64,000 bases of DNA from Dermatophilus congolensis (GCF_900187045.1 NZ_LT906453.1:1364001-1428000); one strand, 5' to 3'. Positions 38,741-48,932 are shown, numbered from the stretch's first letter. The notes: generated from the letters alone by a model not told the origin. Translations and numbers: made by a program.

Positions 38741-40908
38741 GGCGTTGTCCTTTCTCTGAACAGGCCATCCACACCAGCATCACTTGCCCCACCTACCTGC
38801 TCCCCACCACGCAAACGATCAGGGAAAAAACAAGCCTGACGGTGATCACCATCACCAACAGCCTCCAACGCAGGCTCAACATCACGACACCGCTGCCGCT
38901 GCTGCTCATCCAACAGCTCCACCACCGGGCACCGCGAGGCAAAATCACACCCCACCGGCCGGTTCAACGGACTAGGCAAATCACCCCGCAACACGATCCG
39001 CTCACGAGTCCGCTCCTTCACCGGATCAGGAAGCGGAATAGCCGAAAGAAGCGCACGCGTATACGGATGCCGCGGATTATCGAAAACCGAATCCACATCC
39101 CCGATCTCCACAATCTTGCCCAGGTACATCACCGCAACCCGGTCACTGATGTGACGCACCACAGCCAGATTGTGAGCCACAAACAAATACGAAATACCCA
39201 ACGTCGCCTTGAGCCTGTCCAACAGGTTGATCACCCCAGCCTGCACAGACACATCCAACGCCGAAACCGGCTCATCCAACACAATCACTTTGGGATTCAA
39301 CGCCAGCGCCCGCGCAATACCGATGCGCTGACGCTGACCACCTGAGAACTGCGAAGGAAACCTGTTCAAATGGTCCGGCTCCAAACCAACCGTGGCCATA
39401 AGCTCACGAGTGCGCTGCTGCCGCTGCTCCTCCGGCATCCCAAAAGCTCGCAACGGCTCACTGATCAACTCATACACCGTGAACCGCGGGTCCAAAGCCC
39501 CCATCGGATCCTGAAACACCAACTGCACATTGCGCCGCAACGCCGTGATCTCAGCCTTACGCCGCAACGAGGCCACCGGCTTACCCAATACAACGATCTT
39601 GCCGACCGTGGCCGGATTCATCTCCATGATCTCAAGCAACGTTGTCGACTTACCGCACCCAGACTCACCCACGATGGCCAGGCACTCACCCTCACGCACA
39701 TCGAAAGAGACCCCATCAACGGCCTTCACCTCGCCGACCTGACGCTTAAACAAGGCCCCCTTCTTCAGCGGGAAGTGCTTGTGCAGGTTCTCCACCTCTA
39801 AGAACGTCTGTCGCTGCTGCCGAGGCACTCCCTCCAACGGTGAATGCGTCACCGCAGGAACCGGGAACACATCCGTAGCGCCCTGGATGTCACGCAAATG
39901 CTCGTGTCGCACACACGCACTCATATGCCCCGGCTCCACCAGCACAGCCGCAGGTTCACCATCGCCACACGCATCAATCGCCAACGGGCAGCGAGGCGCA
40001 AACGGACACCCAGTCGGCTCATGAATCAAATTAGGCGGATTGCCCTCAATCGGCACCAGTGAGGCCTTCTCCCGCCGGTCAACCCGAGGAATCGAACCCA
40101 ACAAACCCAGCGTGTACGGCATCCGCGGCTGGTAGAAAATGTCATCCACCTGCCCCTTCTCCACCGGACGCCCGGCATACATCACCATCACGTCATCAGC
40201 GATGCCCGCCACGACACCCAAATCGTGCGTAATCATCACCACCGCCGCACCGGTCTCCCGCTGCGCCACCTTCAACACATCCAAAATCTGCGCCTGGATC
40301 GTCACATCCAGCGCCGTCGTCGGCTCATCAGCGATGATCACGCGCGGATTGTTCGCGATCGCAATCGCGATCACCACCCGCTGGCGCATACCGCCAGAAA
40401 ACTCATGCGGGTAGGAATCCACCCGCGAACTCGGGCTGGGAATCCCCACAATCTCGAGCAATTCAATTGCGCGCTCCCGAGCCGCCTTCGCCGACAGCGA
40501 CTGATGCGCCTGTAACGCCTCAATAATCTGCTGCCCTACCGTGAACACCGGCGTCAACGAACTCAGCGGATCCTGGAAAATCATCGCGATGTCACGGCCA
40601 CGATGCGCCGACATCTGCCGATCAGACAGGCCAATCAATTCCTTGCCCTGATACGTGATCGACCCCGAGATCTTCGCGCTGGCAGGCAACAGTCCCATCA
40701 TCGCCAACGAGGTCACCGACTTACCCGACCCCGATTCGCCAACAATCCCCAAAACCCGGCCCGGGAACAGATCAAAATCCATGCCGCGTACCGCATGCAC
40801 CACCCCGGCCTCAGAAGGAAACCGCACATGCAAATCCCGCACCGACAAAACCGCCTGTTCCTGCGGAGAAGACACAGTGTGCTCAGTCGACAAAACAACG
40901 TTACTCAT
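38737..40908 (-). CDS. Fused DppD-DppF ABC ATPase
   Basis: A 723-residue protein with two complete peptide-importer ATPase halves. First half: Walker A GESGSGKS near 54, signature [14 protein letters not shown], Walker [13 protein letters not shown], and the CPFAPRCPLAIDAC domain near 315. Second half, from about 365: Walker [11 protein letters not shown]-loop [36 protein letters not shown] and another CDFASRCPVVE domain. Both sites look active. ATGA overlap with the upstream permease gene. It replaces the separate DppD and DppF of the adjacent operon. Confidence 0.94.
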   Translation of the reverse strand: MSNVVLSTEHTVSSPQEQAVLSVRDLHVRFPSEAGVVHAVRGMDFDLFPGRVLGIVGESGSGKSVTSLAMMGLLPASAKISGSITYQGKELIGLSDRQMSAHRGRDIAMIFQDPLSSLTPVFTVGQQIIEALQAHQSLSAKAARERAIELLEIVGIPSPSSRVDSYPHEFSGGMRQRVVIAIAIANNPRVIIADEPTTALDVTIQAQILDVLKVAQRETGAAVVMITHDLGVVAGIADDVMVMYAGRPVEKGQVDDIFYQPRMPYTLGLLGSIPRVDRREKASLVPIEGNPPNLIHEPTGCPFAPRCPLAIDACGDGEPAAVLVEPGHMSACVRHEHLRDIQGATDVFPVPAVTHSPLEGVPRQQRQTFLEVENLHKHFPLKKGALFKRQVGEVKAVDGVSFDVREGECLAIVGESGCGKSTTLLEIMEMNPATVGKIVVLGKPVASLRRKAEITALRRNVQLVFQDPMGALDPRFTVYELISEPLRAFGMPEEQRQQRTRELMATVGLEPDHLNRFPSQFSGGQRQRIGIARALALNPKVIVLDEPVSALDVSVQAGVINLLDRLKATLGISYLFVAHNLAVVRHISDRVAVMYLGKIVEIGDVDSVFDNPRHPYTRALLSAIPLPDPVKERTRERIVLRGDLPSPLNRPVGCDFASRCPVVELLDEQQRQRCRDVEPALEAVGDGDHRQACFFPDRLRGGEQVGGASDAGVDGLFRERTTP

Positions 40909-41855
40909 GCTCGGCCTCCGGACTTGCTGTTGGGGTCGAGAGCGTCACGCAGACCATCACCGACCAAAGACAAGGACAAAGTGATCCACAGCAGACACGC
41001 CACCGGACCCCAGAACATCCACGGATAAGCAGACAACTGACTGGCCGACTGCCCAATAAGCTGGCCAAGAGAAACATCCGGCGGCCGTACCCCCACACCC
41101 AGGAAGCTCAACGACGTCTCGGCGATGATCGCCCCGAACGTGCCCAACACAATGTTGAGAATCAAATACGAGCCGATATTTGGAATGATGTGCCGCCGGA
41201 TAATCTGCCAATCCGACACACCCATGTACCGCGCACACGCAACGAACTCACGCTCACGCAACGACTGCGTCGTGGCTCGCACCACACGCGCCAACCCCAT
41301 CCAGCCAAACAACGTCAAATACAGCGCCAACTGGAAAGCATTACCCTGGCTGGATCCCATCAACACCGCGATGACCAGGAAATACGGCATCAGAATCAGC
41401 ATGTCCAACAGCCACATGCCTATCCGCTCACGCGTACCACCCCAGAAAGCAATCGCCGTGCCGTACACCGCCCCAATCAGTGGAGCGAGCACGCCCACGC
41501 ACAAAGCGATGAGCAAAGACTTTCCGGTACCACGCACCAGCATCGCCCACAGGTCCAACCCGCCAGCGCTGGTGCCAAGAATATGGCCGCCTTCACCAGG
41601 AGCAGCCCCCAAATTCATCAGGTCCTGATCGGTATACGAGAACGAGTTAATGGTGTTTCCCGCAAGAGCGAAAGCTACAACCAACCCCAGCATCACCAGG
41701 CCAACAATCGCTCCTTTGTTCCGCAGCAGACGGCGCAGAATGAGCGTGGACTTACGCGTGATCGCATGCTCCGGCTGAGCAGAGGCCACAGGCGCAGCAG
41801 CTCCGCCAGGAAGAGGCGCCGGGGGCTCAGTGCAGGTGTGTGCATCGCTAGTCAT
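40905..41855 (-). CDS. Peptide ABC transporter permease (DppC type)
   Basis: A 316-residue permease with about six membrane segments; the first is near residues 47-69. The EAA-loop ACARYMGVSDWQIIRRHIIP is near residue 205. It starts with a Pro/Ala-rich cytoplasmic tail. ATG overlaps the stop of the upstream permease (TGATG arrangement). Confidence 0.92.
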   Translation of the reverse strand: MTSDAHTCTEPPAPLPGGAAAPVASAQPEHAITRKSTLILRRLLRNKGAIVGLVMLGLVVAFALAGNTINSFSYTDQDLMNLGAAPGEGGHILGTSAGGLDLWAMLVRGTGKSLLIALCVGVLAPLIGAVYGTAIAFWGGTRERIGMWLLDMLILMPYFLVIAVLMGSSQGNAFQLALYLTLFGWMGLARVVRATTQSLREREFVACARYMGVSDWQIIRRHIIPNIGSYLILNIVLGTFGAIIAETSLSFLGVGVRPPDVSLGQLIGQSASQLSAYPWMFWGPVACLLWITLSLSLVGDGLRDALDPNSKSGGRA

Positions 41856-42844
41856 CAGGCGACCCTCGCTCTCGGATCCACGATCGCCACCGACAAGTCA
41901 GCGCAGATAGCACCGATGGCGAACATCACTCCACCGAAAGCCACTCCGGCCACGGCTGCATTGACGTTTTGTGTCGACGTAATTGCATCGAGGGTGTACC
42001 GGCCCAGGCCCTCCCAAGCGAACACCGCCTCGATGATGAACGTGCCGGTGAAAATGCCAGGAATCTGGAAGGCGATCGACTGCGCCACCGGGATAAAAGA
42101 GGTACGCAGAGCATGTTTACGCACCGCTTGAGACTTCGTGAGACCTTTCGCGCGAGCCATACGCACGTAGTCAGCGTTGATGTTGTCCAAGAGCAAAGAG
42201 CGCTGCAGCAACTGGTAGCTGACGTAAGCAACAATCGTCAGCGCTACCGTAGGAAGAACAAGGTGCTGCGCTATGTCGACAACCCTCTCCATCGCACCTT
42301 CGGGCTGCGGCACCGAATACATGCCAGAGACGTAAAGTAAACGCTTGCCCACGGCGTCGTTGAGATCGATACCGGCCGTCTGCACAGTCAGATAAATCAC
42401 CGGGGCCGGGATACAGCTAATGACGTAGCTCAGTGTCGTGACCGAACGATCTGAGAAGGAATATTGCCGCGAAGCAGCGAACACGCCCAGAGCAATACCG
42501 ATGACGATCGACAACAGCGTTGCCAGTAGCACCAGCCGCCCAGAAATAACCGCCCTGGTAAGGAACTCCTGGTTGATGCTGGAACCATCTGGCCCCATGC
42601 CCCAGTCGAAGTGAAAAACGACGTTTTTCAGCCAGACCAGATAGCGCTGGAACGGGTTCAAGGTGGGATCCAGCCCAGCTTCCTGCAGCTGCGCGGTGAC
42701 TTGCTCCATGGTGGGGCGTGGAGTGCGCTGCAGCAGTGCTGTTTCGGGTTTCATGACTGTCACGGCGGCCAAATACGCCAGCGATGTCGCCACGAAAATC
42801 ATCACGAAGTAGTTGGCCAGGCGCCTGAAAAGGTATTTCAGCAC
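41855..42844 (-). CDS. Peptide ABC transporter permease (DppB type)
   Basis: A 329-residue permease, first gene of the second importer operon. About six membrane segments; the EAA-loop RMARAKGLTKSQAVRKHALR is near residue 227. The GTG at 42844 has a near-perfect GGAGGT six bases upstream, which decides the start over longer frames. Confidence 0.9.
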   Translation of the reverse strand: MLKYLFRRLANYFVMIFVATSLAYLAAVTVMKPETALLQRTPRPTMEQVTAQLQEAGLDPTLNPFQRYLVWLKNVVFHFDWGMGPDGSSINQEFLTRAVISGRLVLLATLLSIVIGIALGVFAASRQYSFSDRSVTTLSYVISCIPAPVIYLTVQTAGIDLNDAVGKRLLYVSGMYSVPQPEGAMERVVDIAQHLVLPTVALTIVAYVSYQLLQRSLLLDNINADYVRMARAKGLTKSQAVRKHALRTSFIPVAQSIAFQIPGIFTGTFIIEAVFAWEGLGRYTLDAITSTQNVNAAVAGVAFGGVMFAIGAICADLSVAIVDPRARVA

Positions 42845-43403
42845 GTCGCCACCTCCGGGCATGGATGGCAGATCCCAGATACGACCAGCAGTAAATAGCG
42901 GGGCATGGGCGACAACCCTTTCTCTCACGGGACAGAGCCCTGTCTCGAGGTGCACCCCACCTGTGGAACGGCGACGGTGCCGGAAAGTAACGGATCTTCC
43001 GGAAGGTTTTTCGATGCGTTTGCTGCGGCGCGACACTGCCGGCAGGCACACCGAAAAAGGGCGAATTAAGCTCGTTGACTAGCTCGTTCGGGCCTCGCCC
43101 GAAGATCTGATCCCCAAAAGGTAAGCGATGAGCGCCCGTGTGGTGCACGTAACTCAAACTCTGTGCGGGCTCAGGAGTGCCGCTGTGGCAAATCCTGTAC
43201 GTAGTGACCTGGTTCACATATTGCGCAAATTGAATATCCGTCTGCGAGATATGCAGGCTAAAAAATAGCGCTCAATTTTTGTTTGATTACTCGGACGAGC
43301 GTCCCGGATGAATGTACGAGTTACCGCGACACGCCAGTGAAAGCGCGATCAATCTGAATTACGCCAATGTCATTAAGAATCGGGAACCTCAGGAGGTTTC
43401 CCC
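42845..43403. other. Gap without a clear gene
   Basis: About 560 bases between the divergent permease gene and the small ORF at 43404. It holds a 7-bp triloop hairpin TTCGGGC/GCCCGAA (43087-43103) and, on the minus strand near 43230-43285, TTGAGC and ATATCT 17 bases apart as a weak promoter candidate for the importer operon. No convincing coding frame. Confidence 0.5.
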
Positions 43404-43664
43404 ATGACTTTGGTACACACCACAACTGTCTCCACAAACGCCCGTGCTTTCCTGCAATCGGCCTACACAGACCGGCTGCATATTCCTGCACCAGTTGTCC
43501 CACCAGTTGGACGCCACCGCACACTCGGTAGCTCGGCATGGCGAACAGCACTGCGTGAACTCATTGGATGGGCAACCTTGGGACTGTGGGTTCCTGGGCT
43601 CAATCGCGCCGCAAACGCAGCCTGGCGCCCCTTCCGCACTGCCCCAGGACGCCACCGCGCCTAA
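43404..43664 (+). CDS. Small basic protein of unknown function
   Basis: An 86-residue protein with no recognised domain. The case for it is the strong AGGAGG six bases or so before the ATG and the position as a separate unit before alaS. It is basic (many Arg), with a Val/Pro-rich stretch (HIPAPVVPPVGRH) and an amphipathic or membrane-associating segment ELIGWATLGLWVPGLN at about 52-67. No signal peptide. Confidence 0.65.
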   Translation: MTLVHTTTVSTNARAFLQSAYTDRLHIPAPVVPPVGRHRTLGSSAWRTALRELIGWATLGLWVPGLNRAANAAWRPFRTAPGRHRA

Positions 43665-43818
43665 CCCTTTTCCCGACCCGCTTTGCGGTTGTCGTCAGGT
43701 TGCTTTGGGGTTGCCCAGGGGAGCGGCGGCATACTAGTGCGATCGTTGTTGTTGCACGAAGGGCGCTACCTACCGGAAAATCCGGCAGCGAACGCACCGC
43801 GAGTGAAGGGTTGTGTCG

Positions 43819-46509
43819 ATGGAAACCGCAGAGATCCGGCGTCGCTGGCTCCGATTCTTCGAGAGCAAGGCGCACACCGTGGTGCCCAGCGCACCCCTGC
43901 TATACGACGACCCCAACCTCCTGTTCGTCAACGCCGGAATGGTCCCCTTCAAGCCCTACTTCCTCGGCGCCGAAACCCCCGCCTACACACGCGCCACCAG
44001 CGTGCAGAAATGCGTACGCACCGGAGACATCGACGAAGTCGGTAAAACCACCCGCCATGGCACGTTCTTCCAAATGAACGGCAACTTCTCCTTCGGTGAC
44101 TACTTCAAAAAAGAAGCCATCGAATTCGCCTGGGAATTCGTCACCGGGCCTCAAGAAGAAGGCAACCTCGGCTTCGACCCCGAAAAAGTCTGGGTCACCG
44201 TCCTAGGCCCCGGACATCACCCCGACCACCCCGAAGGCGACATCGAGGCCCGCAACTACTGGCGCGCAGTCGGCATCCCCGACGAACGCATCCAAGGCCG
44301 CAGCCTCAAAGACAACTACTGGCACATGGGCGTCGAAGGGCCCGGCGGTCCCTGCTCCGAGATCTACATCGACCGCGGCCCCGAATACGGCCCCGACGGT
44401 GGCCCCGAAGCCGACGAAGACCGCTTCCTCGAAATCTGGAACCTCGTCTTCCAAACCGAACAAATCACCGACGTCACCGCCAAAGACAAATTCACCGTCG
44501 AAGGCCTCCTGCCCTCCAAAAACATTGACACCGGCATGGGGCTAGAACGCGTCGCCTTCCTCATGCAAGGCGTCGACAACATGTACGAAATCGACGAGGT
44601 CTACCCCGTCATCGCCGCCGCCGAAAAACTCTCCGGCCGCAAATACGGCGCAGACAACGACGCCGACGTTCGCTTCCGCGTCGTCGCCGACCACGTCCGT
44701 TCCTCCCTCATGCTCATCGGAGACGGCGTCACCCCCGGCAACGAAGGCCGCGGCTACGTCCTGCGCCGCCTGCTACGCCGCGCCATCCGATCCATGCGAC
44801 TCCTTGGCGTCACCGACCCAGTTCTGCCCGAACTGCTCCCCGTCTCCGTGGCCCAAATGGAGAAGTCCTACCCCGAGCTGCGCCGCGACTGGGACCGCAT
44901 CTCCAACGTCGCCTTCGAAGAAGAACACGCGTTCCGCCGCACCCTCACCGCTGGCACCGCAATCCTTGACACCGCAGTCGCCAACGCTAAGAGCCAAGGA
45001 CACACCCAGCTCTCCGGCGCCGACGCGTTCAGCCTGCACGACACCTACGGATTCCCCATCGACCTCACCCTAGAGATGGCATCCGAACAAGGCCTGTCCG
45101 TTGACGAAGAAGGCTTCCGCTCCCTCATGAACGAGCAGAAGCAACGCGCCAAAGCTGACGCCAAAGCCAAAAAGATGGGTCACACAGACCTACACCTGTA
45201 CCGAGAAATCGCCGACACCATGTCCGCGCCCACGGAATTCCTCGGCTACAGCGAGACCACCGCGCCCGGACGCATCATGGGTGTTCTCAGCGACTCTGGG
45301 TCGGTTCGCAGCGCCAGCGAAGGCGACGAGATTGAACTCGTTCTCGACCGCACCCCCTTCTACGCCGAATCGGGTGGACAGCTTGCCGACAAAGGCATCA
45401 TCGAAGTCGACGGAGCCCGCATCGAAATCACCGACGTGCAGCGCCCCGTCACTGGCCTCGTTGTCCACAAGGGACGAGTACTCGCCGGCGAATTCGGTGT
45501 CGGACAGACCGCCACCGCCATCGTCGACGCCGCACGCCGTCGTGACTCCTCCCGCGCTCACACCGCCACCCACATCGTCCACCAGGCACTACGTGACAAC
45601 CTCGCCAGCACTGCCACCCAGGCAGGCTCTGAAAACATGCCTGGGCGCCTGCGGTTCGACTTCTCCTGGAACAACCCCATCGACCCCGACACCTTCGCCA
45701 CCATCGAAGAGCAAATCAACCGCGTCATCCTCGGCGACGAAGCCGTCGAAGCTGCCACTATGCCCAAGGACGAAGCACTTGCCTCAGGGGCCCTGGCAAT
45801 GTTCGGCGAGAAATACCCCGAACACGTCCGCGTTGTCAGCATCGGTGACTGGAGTCGCGAACTTTGCGGCGGCACCCACGCCATGCGCGTTGGTCAGCTC
45901 GGCGTCGTCAAACTTCTTAGCGAGCAATCCGTAGGTTCTGGGGTGCGTCGCGTCGAAGCCCTCGTCGGCATGGACGCATACAGCCACCTGTCCACCGAAT
46001 CGCTGCTTCTTTCCCAAATCAGTGACCTTGTCAAAGCCAAGGGCGAGAACATCCCCGACCGGATCGCCGCCCTCATGGCCAAACTCAAGAGCACCGAAAA
46101 AGAACTCACAGCCATGCGTGCAGCTCAGCTACGCGCAGCTAACGCCAACCTCGCCAACGAAGCAATCGACATCTCAGGCGTCGCCGTTCTCACCCATGAC
46201 CTGGGAGCTGACGCCGGAGCCGACGATGTCCGCTCCCTTGTTCTCGACATCCGTGGACGCCTCGGCGAAGACAAACCCGCCGTCGTGGCGCTCACTGGCG
46301 TGGCTAAAGAACGTCCGCTTATCGTTGTTGCCACCAACGACGCAGCTCGCAAAGAAGGCATCAAAGCCGGAGCGCTCGTCAAAACAGCCGCGACCATTCT
46401 CGGCGGCGGCGGTGGCGGCAAACCCGACATCGCCCAAGGCGGCGGCACAGACACCACCAAAATCGCTGACGCGCTCGAAGCCGTGCGCCACGCGATCGCC
46501 ACCCGCTGA
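43819..46509 (+). CDS. alaS: Alanyl-tRNA synthetase
   Basis: An 896-residue class II synthetase of usual length. The catalytic domain begins RRRWLRFFESKAHTVVPSAPLL, with motif 2 around RTGDIDEVGKTTRHGTFFQM and motif 3 in NEGRGYVLRRLLRRAI. The editing domain has HTATHIVH near residue 580 and CGGTH near 683; a C-terminal oligomerisation domain ends with a Gly-rich GGGGGGKPDIAQGGG. The ATG at 43819 is preferred over GTG at 43813 because GAAGGG is nine bases before it. First gene of the alaS-ruvX-mltG-aroE run. Confidence 0.96.
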   Translation: METAEIRRRWLRFFESKAHTVVPSAPLLYDDPNLLFVNAGMVPFKPYFLGAETPAYTRATSVQKCVRTGDIDEVGKTTRHGTFFQMNGNFSFGDYFKKEAIEFAWEFVTGPQEEGNLGFDPEKVWVTVLGPGHHPDHPEGDIEARNYWRAVGIPDERIQGRSLKDNYWHMGVEGPGGPCSEIYIDRGPEYGPDGGPEADEDRFLEIWNLVFQTEQITDVTAKDKFTVEGLLPSKNIDTGMGLERVAFLMQGVDNMYEIDEVYPVIAAAEKLSGRKYGADNDADVRFRVVADHVRSSLMLIGDGVTPGNEGRGYVLRRLLRRAIRSMRLLGVTDPVLPELLPVSVAQMEKSYPELRRDWDRISNVAFEEEHAFRRTLTAGTAILDTAVANAKSQGHTQLSGADAFSLHDTYGFPIDLTLEMASEQGLSVDEEGFRSLMNEQKQRAKADAKAKKMGHTDLHLYREIADTMSAPTEFLGYSETTAPGRIMGVLSDSGSVRSASEGDEIELVLDRTPFYAESGGQLADKGIIEVDGARIEITDVQRPVTGLVVHKGRVLAGEFGVGQTATAIVDAARRRDSSRAHTATHIVHQALRDNLASTATQAGSENMPGRLRFDFSWNNPIDPDTFATIEEQINRVILGDEAVEAATMPKDEALASGALAMFGEKYPEHVRVVSIGDWSRELCGGTHAMRVGQLGVVKLLSEQSVGSGVRRVEALVGMDAYSHLSTESLLLSQISDLVKAKGENIPDRIAALMAKLKSTEKELTAMRAAQLRAANANLANEAIDISGVAVLTHDLGADAGADDVRSLVLDIRGRLGEDKPAVVALTGVAKERPLIVVATNDAARKEGIKAGALVKTAATILGGGGGGKPDIAQGGGTDTTKIADALEAVRHAIATR

Positions 46510-46541
46510 ACCAGTAACACAACGCAATCGGGAGCGGCACA

Positions 46542-47054
46542 GTGCGGTCTGGAGTACGTATCGGCGTTGACGTCGGCGCTGCACGCGTCGGCGTAGCCAC
46601 CTGCAACCACGAGGCAATTCTCGCGGTTCCGGTCGACACCTACCCACGAGAGGGTGTCCCCGCAAAAGGGGACATCCCTGCCGTTCCCGATGCCCTCGAA
46701 CGCATCGTTGCGCTTGCTGGTCAGTGCGAACCCATCGAAATCATCGTTGGCCTCCCCATGCACTTATCTGGAGCCGAGGGGCAGTCGGCACACGCTGCGA
46801 AAACGTTTGCACAAGCTCTCGCCGCACGCGTGAAGCCCATCCCTGTTCGACTCATGGACGAACGACTTACTACGGTGGATGCTCACCGCGCACTGCACTC
46901 GAGCGGCCGGGCCGCGAAAACGCACCGGTCAGTCGTCGATCAAGTCGCGGCAGTCATGATCTTGCAAAGCGCATTGGACGCCGAACGCGACTTCAACCGC
47001 GTTCCCGGGTCCATCATCGGGGGCCGAAAACCTAGGCATAGGAGACGTACATGA
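46542..47054 (+). CDS. ruvX: RuvX/YqgF pre-16S rRNA nuclease
   Basis: A 170-residue RNase H-fold protein of the YqgF family, which completes 16S rRNA 5' end processing in E. coli. The catalytic-type GVDVGAARVGVA (Asp near residue 9), IVGLPMHLSG near 68, and MDERLTT near 104 with the second acidic residue are present; the final conserved Asp lies in VVDQVAAVMIL. The C-terminus is a basic tail. GTG start with GGAG upstream; its stop overlaps the mltG start (ATGA). Confidence 0.93.
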   Translation: MRSGVRIGVDVGAARVGVATCNHEAILAVPVDTYPREGVPAKGDIPAVPDALERIVALAGQCEPIEIIVGLPMHLSGAEGQSAHAAKTFAQALAARVKPIPVRLMDERLTTVDAHRALHSSGRAAKTHRSVVDQVAAVMILQSALDAERDFNRVPGSIIGGRKPRHRRRT

Positions 47055-48931
47055 ATTCGCAGTATCCCGAGGATCCTTACAGTCCCCGGCCTGCCGAGGA
47101 ATTCGTCACCCGCGCCTCACTCCGCGCCAGCCGGAACCAGCGCAACAAGCGCCCTAAACGCGCAACACGTCGAAGCTACGACGAAGAGCCACGACGCGAC
47201 ACCTACTACGACGAACCACCTCGCCGCAGTCGCCGTTCCGAACCGGAACCCACTGAACCCATCCGATTCGTTCAACGCTCCTCACGTGCTCAACGTCACG
47301 AAGAGGAAAAACCTTGGACCTCGGCTCACTACACCGACGACTCCACCCAAGAGCTCGATCCTCTCGAAGAACTTCTTCGCCGAACCCGCCAATACGAAAA
47401 CCCTGACCGCAGGAAACGTGGCATAGACACCGGCGAACTCATCCGCAGCACAGAAGAACTCACCCGTAGTAGACGCCGCCTCGAGGTAGATAACGAACCT
47501 AGTCGTCGTAGTCGTCGCGGCTATGAGGCCCCAGATCCTGGGATGCGCGCCGGATTTGACGATGAGGAGCCCATGCGGCCTCGGCGGGGTTTTGACCCCG
47601 AATCACCTCGTTCCTCGCGGGAACAGGAACAACCTAGTCGTCGTAGTCGTCGCGGCTACGATGCCCCAGAGCCCAGCGGTCGTGGTGGATTCGACGATGA
47701 AGAGTCCCCTGCGCTGCGTGGGGTTAGTAGGCGTGAGCGTAAACGGCAGCGCGAGCGTGAAGATGTTGAGCCCGAGGCCGAACCACGTACCCCCAGCCGC
47801 CGAATCGAACAAGGCATGCGCGGGGAACAAGGCCGCCGGGTTCAACAAAATCTGAGTCCCGATCAGGGACGACGCATCCGCCGCAACGACAAACCACCAC
47901 AGCGACGCGGAAAACGTCTCCTAACAATCGTCGCGGTACTCCTCCTTGTGGCAACCGTGGCCCTCGGAACCACCGTCTATCGCGCATTCAGCACCCCCGA
48001 CTACGACGGCGAAGGAACCGGCTCGGTCAACATCGTTGTTGCTCCAGGACAAAGCGGATCCCAAATCGGCAACACCTTGGAGAAAGAAGGCGTCGTCAAA
48101 TCTGCCCGCGCCTTCATCAAAGCGCTAGAAAACAACCCCGGCAAAGAAATCCAGCCCGGAACCTACGCCCTCGCTAAAGAGATGTCTGCCGATAGCGCGC
48201 TTGAAAAAATGCGCAGCACCGGACGAGCTGTGCACCGCGTCACCATCCGCGAGGGGCTATGGAAAGCACAGGTTTTCGAGGAACTCGCCAAAGTAACTAA
48301 CCACAAGCCAGCAGACTACGCAGCAGTTGAAAAGCAAAACGAAAGCGATCCCAGCATCCTCAAACTTCCTGCCTCAGCTAAAGGCAACGTTGAAGGCTAC
48401 CTATTCCCAGCCACCTACGAGTTCGACCCCGGAACAACACCGGCGCAACAACTGCGACAGATGGTCAACCACACCCTGGAACAGTTGAAAAACCTTGGCG
48501 TACAAGAAGCAGACGCCGAACGGATGATCACCTTGGCCTCCATTGTTGAAGCCGAGGCGCGCCTTAACGAAGACCGACCCAAGGTTGCTCGCGTCATCCT
48601 CAACCGTCTTGCCAAACCGATGCGTCTGCAGCTGGACTCCACCGTCAGCTACGGCGTGCAGAACCGCTCCATCACCACCACAGACGCCGAACGCGCCAAC
48701 AAGAACCCCTACAACACGTACGTCAATGATGGCCTGCCCGCCGGACCTATTGGCAACCCTGGAGCCCAGTCGATCAAAGCTGCCATTCAACCGGCTGAAG
48801 GCCCCTGGCTCTACTTCGTCGCCATTGACCCAGTTAAGGGAACCACCGTGTTCTCCAACACCAAAGTCGAACACGACAACGCTGTGCGCCAGTTCCAGCA
48901 GTGGTGCCAGCAACACCCAGGAACCTGCTGA
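47051..48931 (+). CDS. mltG: Endolytic murein transglycosylase MltG
   Basis: A 626-residue inner-membrane transglycosylase that cuts nascent peptidoglycan strands. A long cytoplasmic region of about 290 residues is Arg/Glu/Ser-rich and disordered, with a 45-residue tandem repeat. A single membrane segment (LLTIVAVLLLVATVALGTTV) follows at about 293-312, then a LysM-like part and the YceG catalytic domain with the catalytic Glu in ASIVEAEA near 500. The cytoplasmic part is far longer than in E. coli MltG but similar extensions are known in actinobacteria. ATGA overlap with ruvX. Confidence 0.93.
   Translation: MNSQYPEDPYSPRPAEEFVTRASLRASRNQRNKRPKRATRRSYDEEPRRDTYYDEPPRRSRRSEPEPTEPIRFVQRSSRAQRHEEEKPWTSAHYTDDSTQELDPLEELLRRTRQYENPDRRKRGIDTGELIRSTEELTRSRRRLEVDNEPSRRSRRGYEAPDPGMRAGFDDEEPMRPRRGFDPESPRSSREQEQPSRRSRRGYDAPEPSGRGGFDDEESPALRGVSRRERKRQREREDVEPEAEPRTPSRRIEQGMRGEQGRRVQQNLSPDQGRRIRRNDKPPQRRGKRLLTIVAVLLLVATVALGTTVYRAFSTPDYDGEGTGSVNIVVAPGQSGSQIGNTLEKEGVVKSARAFIKALENNPGKEIQPGTYALAKEMSADSALEKMRSTGRAVHRVTIREGLWKAQVFEELAKVTNHKPADYAAVEKQNESDPSILKLPASAKGNVEGYLFPATYEFDPGTTPAQQLRQMVNHTLEQLKNLGVQEADAERMITLASIVEAEARLNEDRPKVARVILNRLAKPMRLQLDSTVSYGVQNRSITTTDAERANKNPYNTYVNDGLPAGPIGNPGAQSIKAAIQPAEGPWLYFVAIDPVKGTTVFSNTKVEHDNAVRQFQQWCQQHPGTC
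47497..47658 (+). repeat. Direct repeat inside mltG
   Basis: A 27-base identical repeat (47497-47523 and 47632-47658) marks the start of two in-frame units 135 bases (45 codons) apart. At the protein level both read PSRRSRRGY followed by APDP/APEP and then GFDDEE. Confidence 0.8.
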
Positions 48932-48932
48932 C

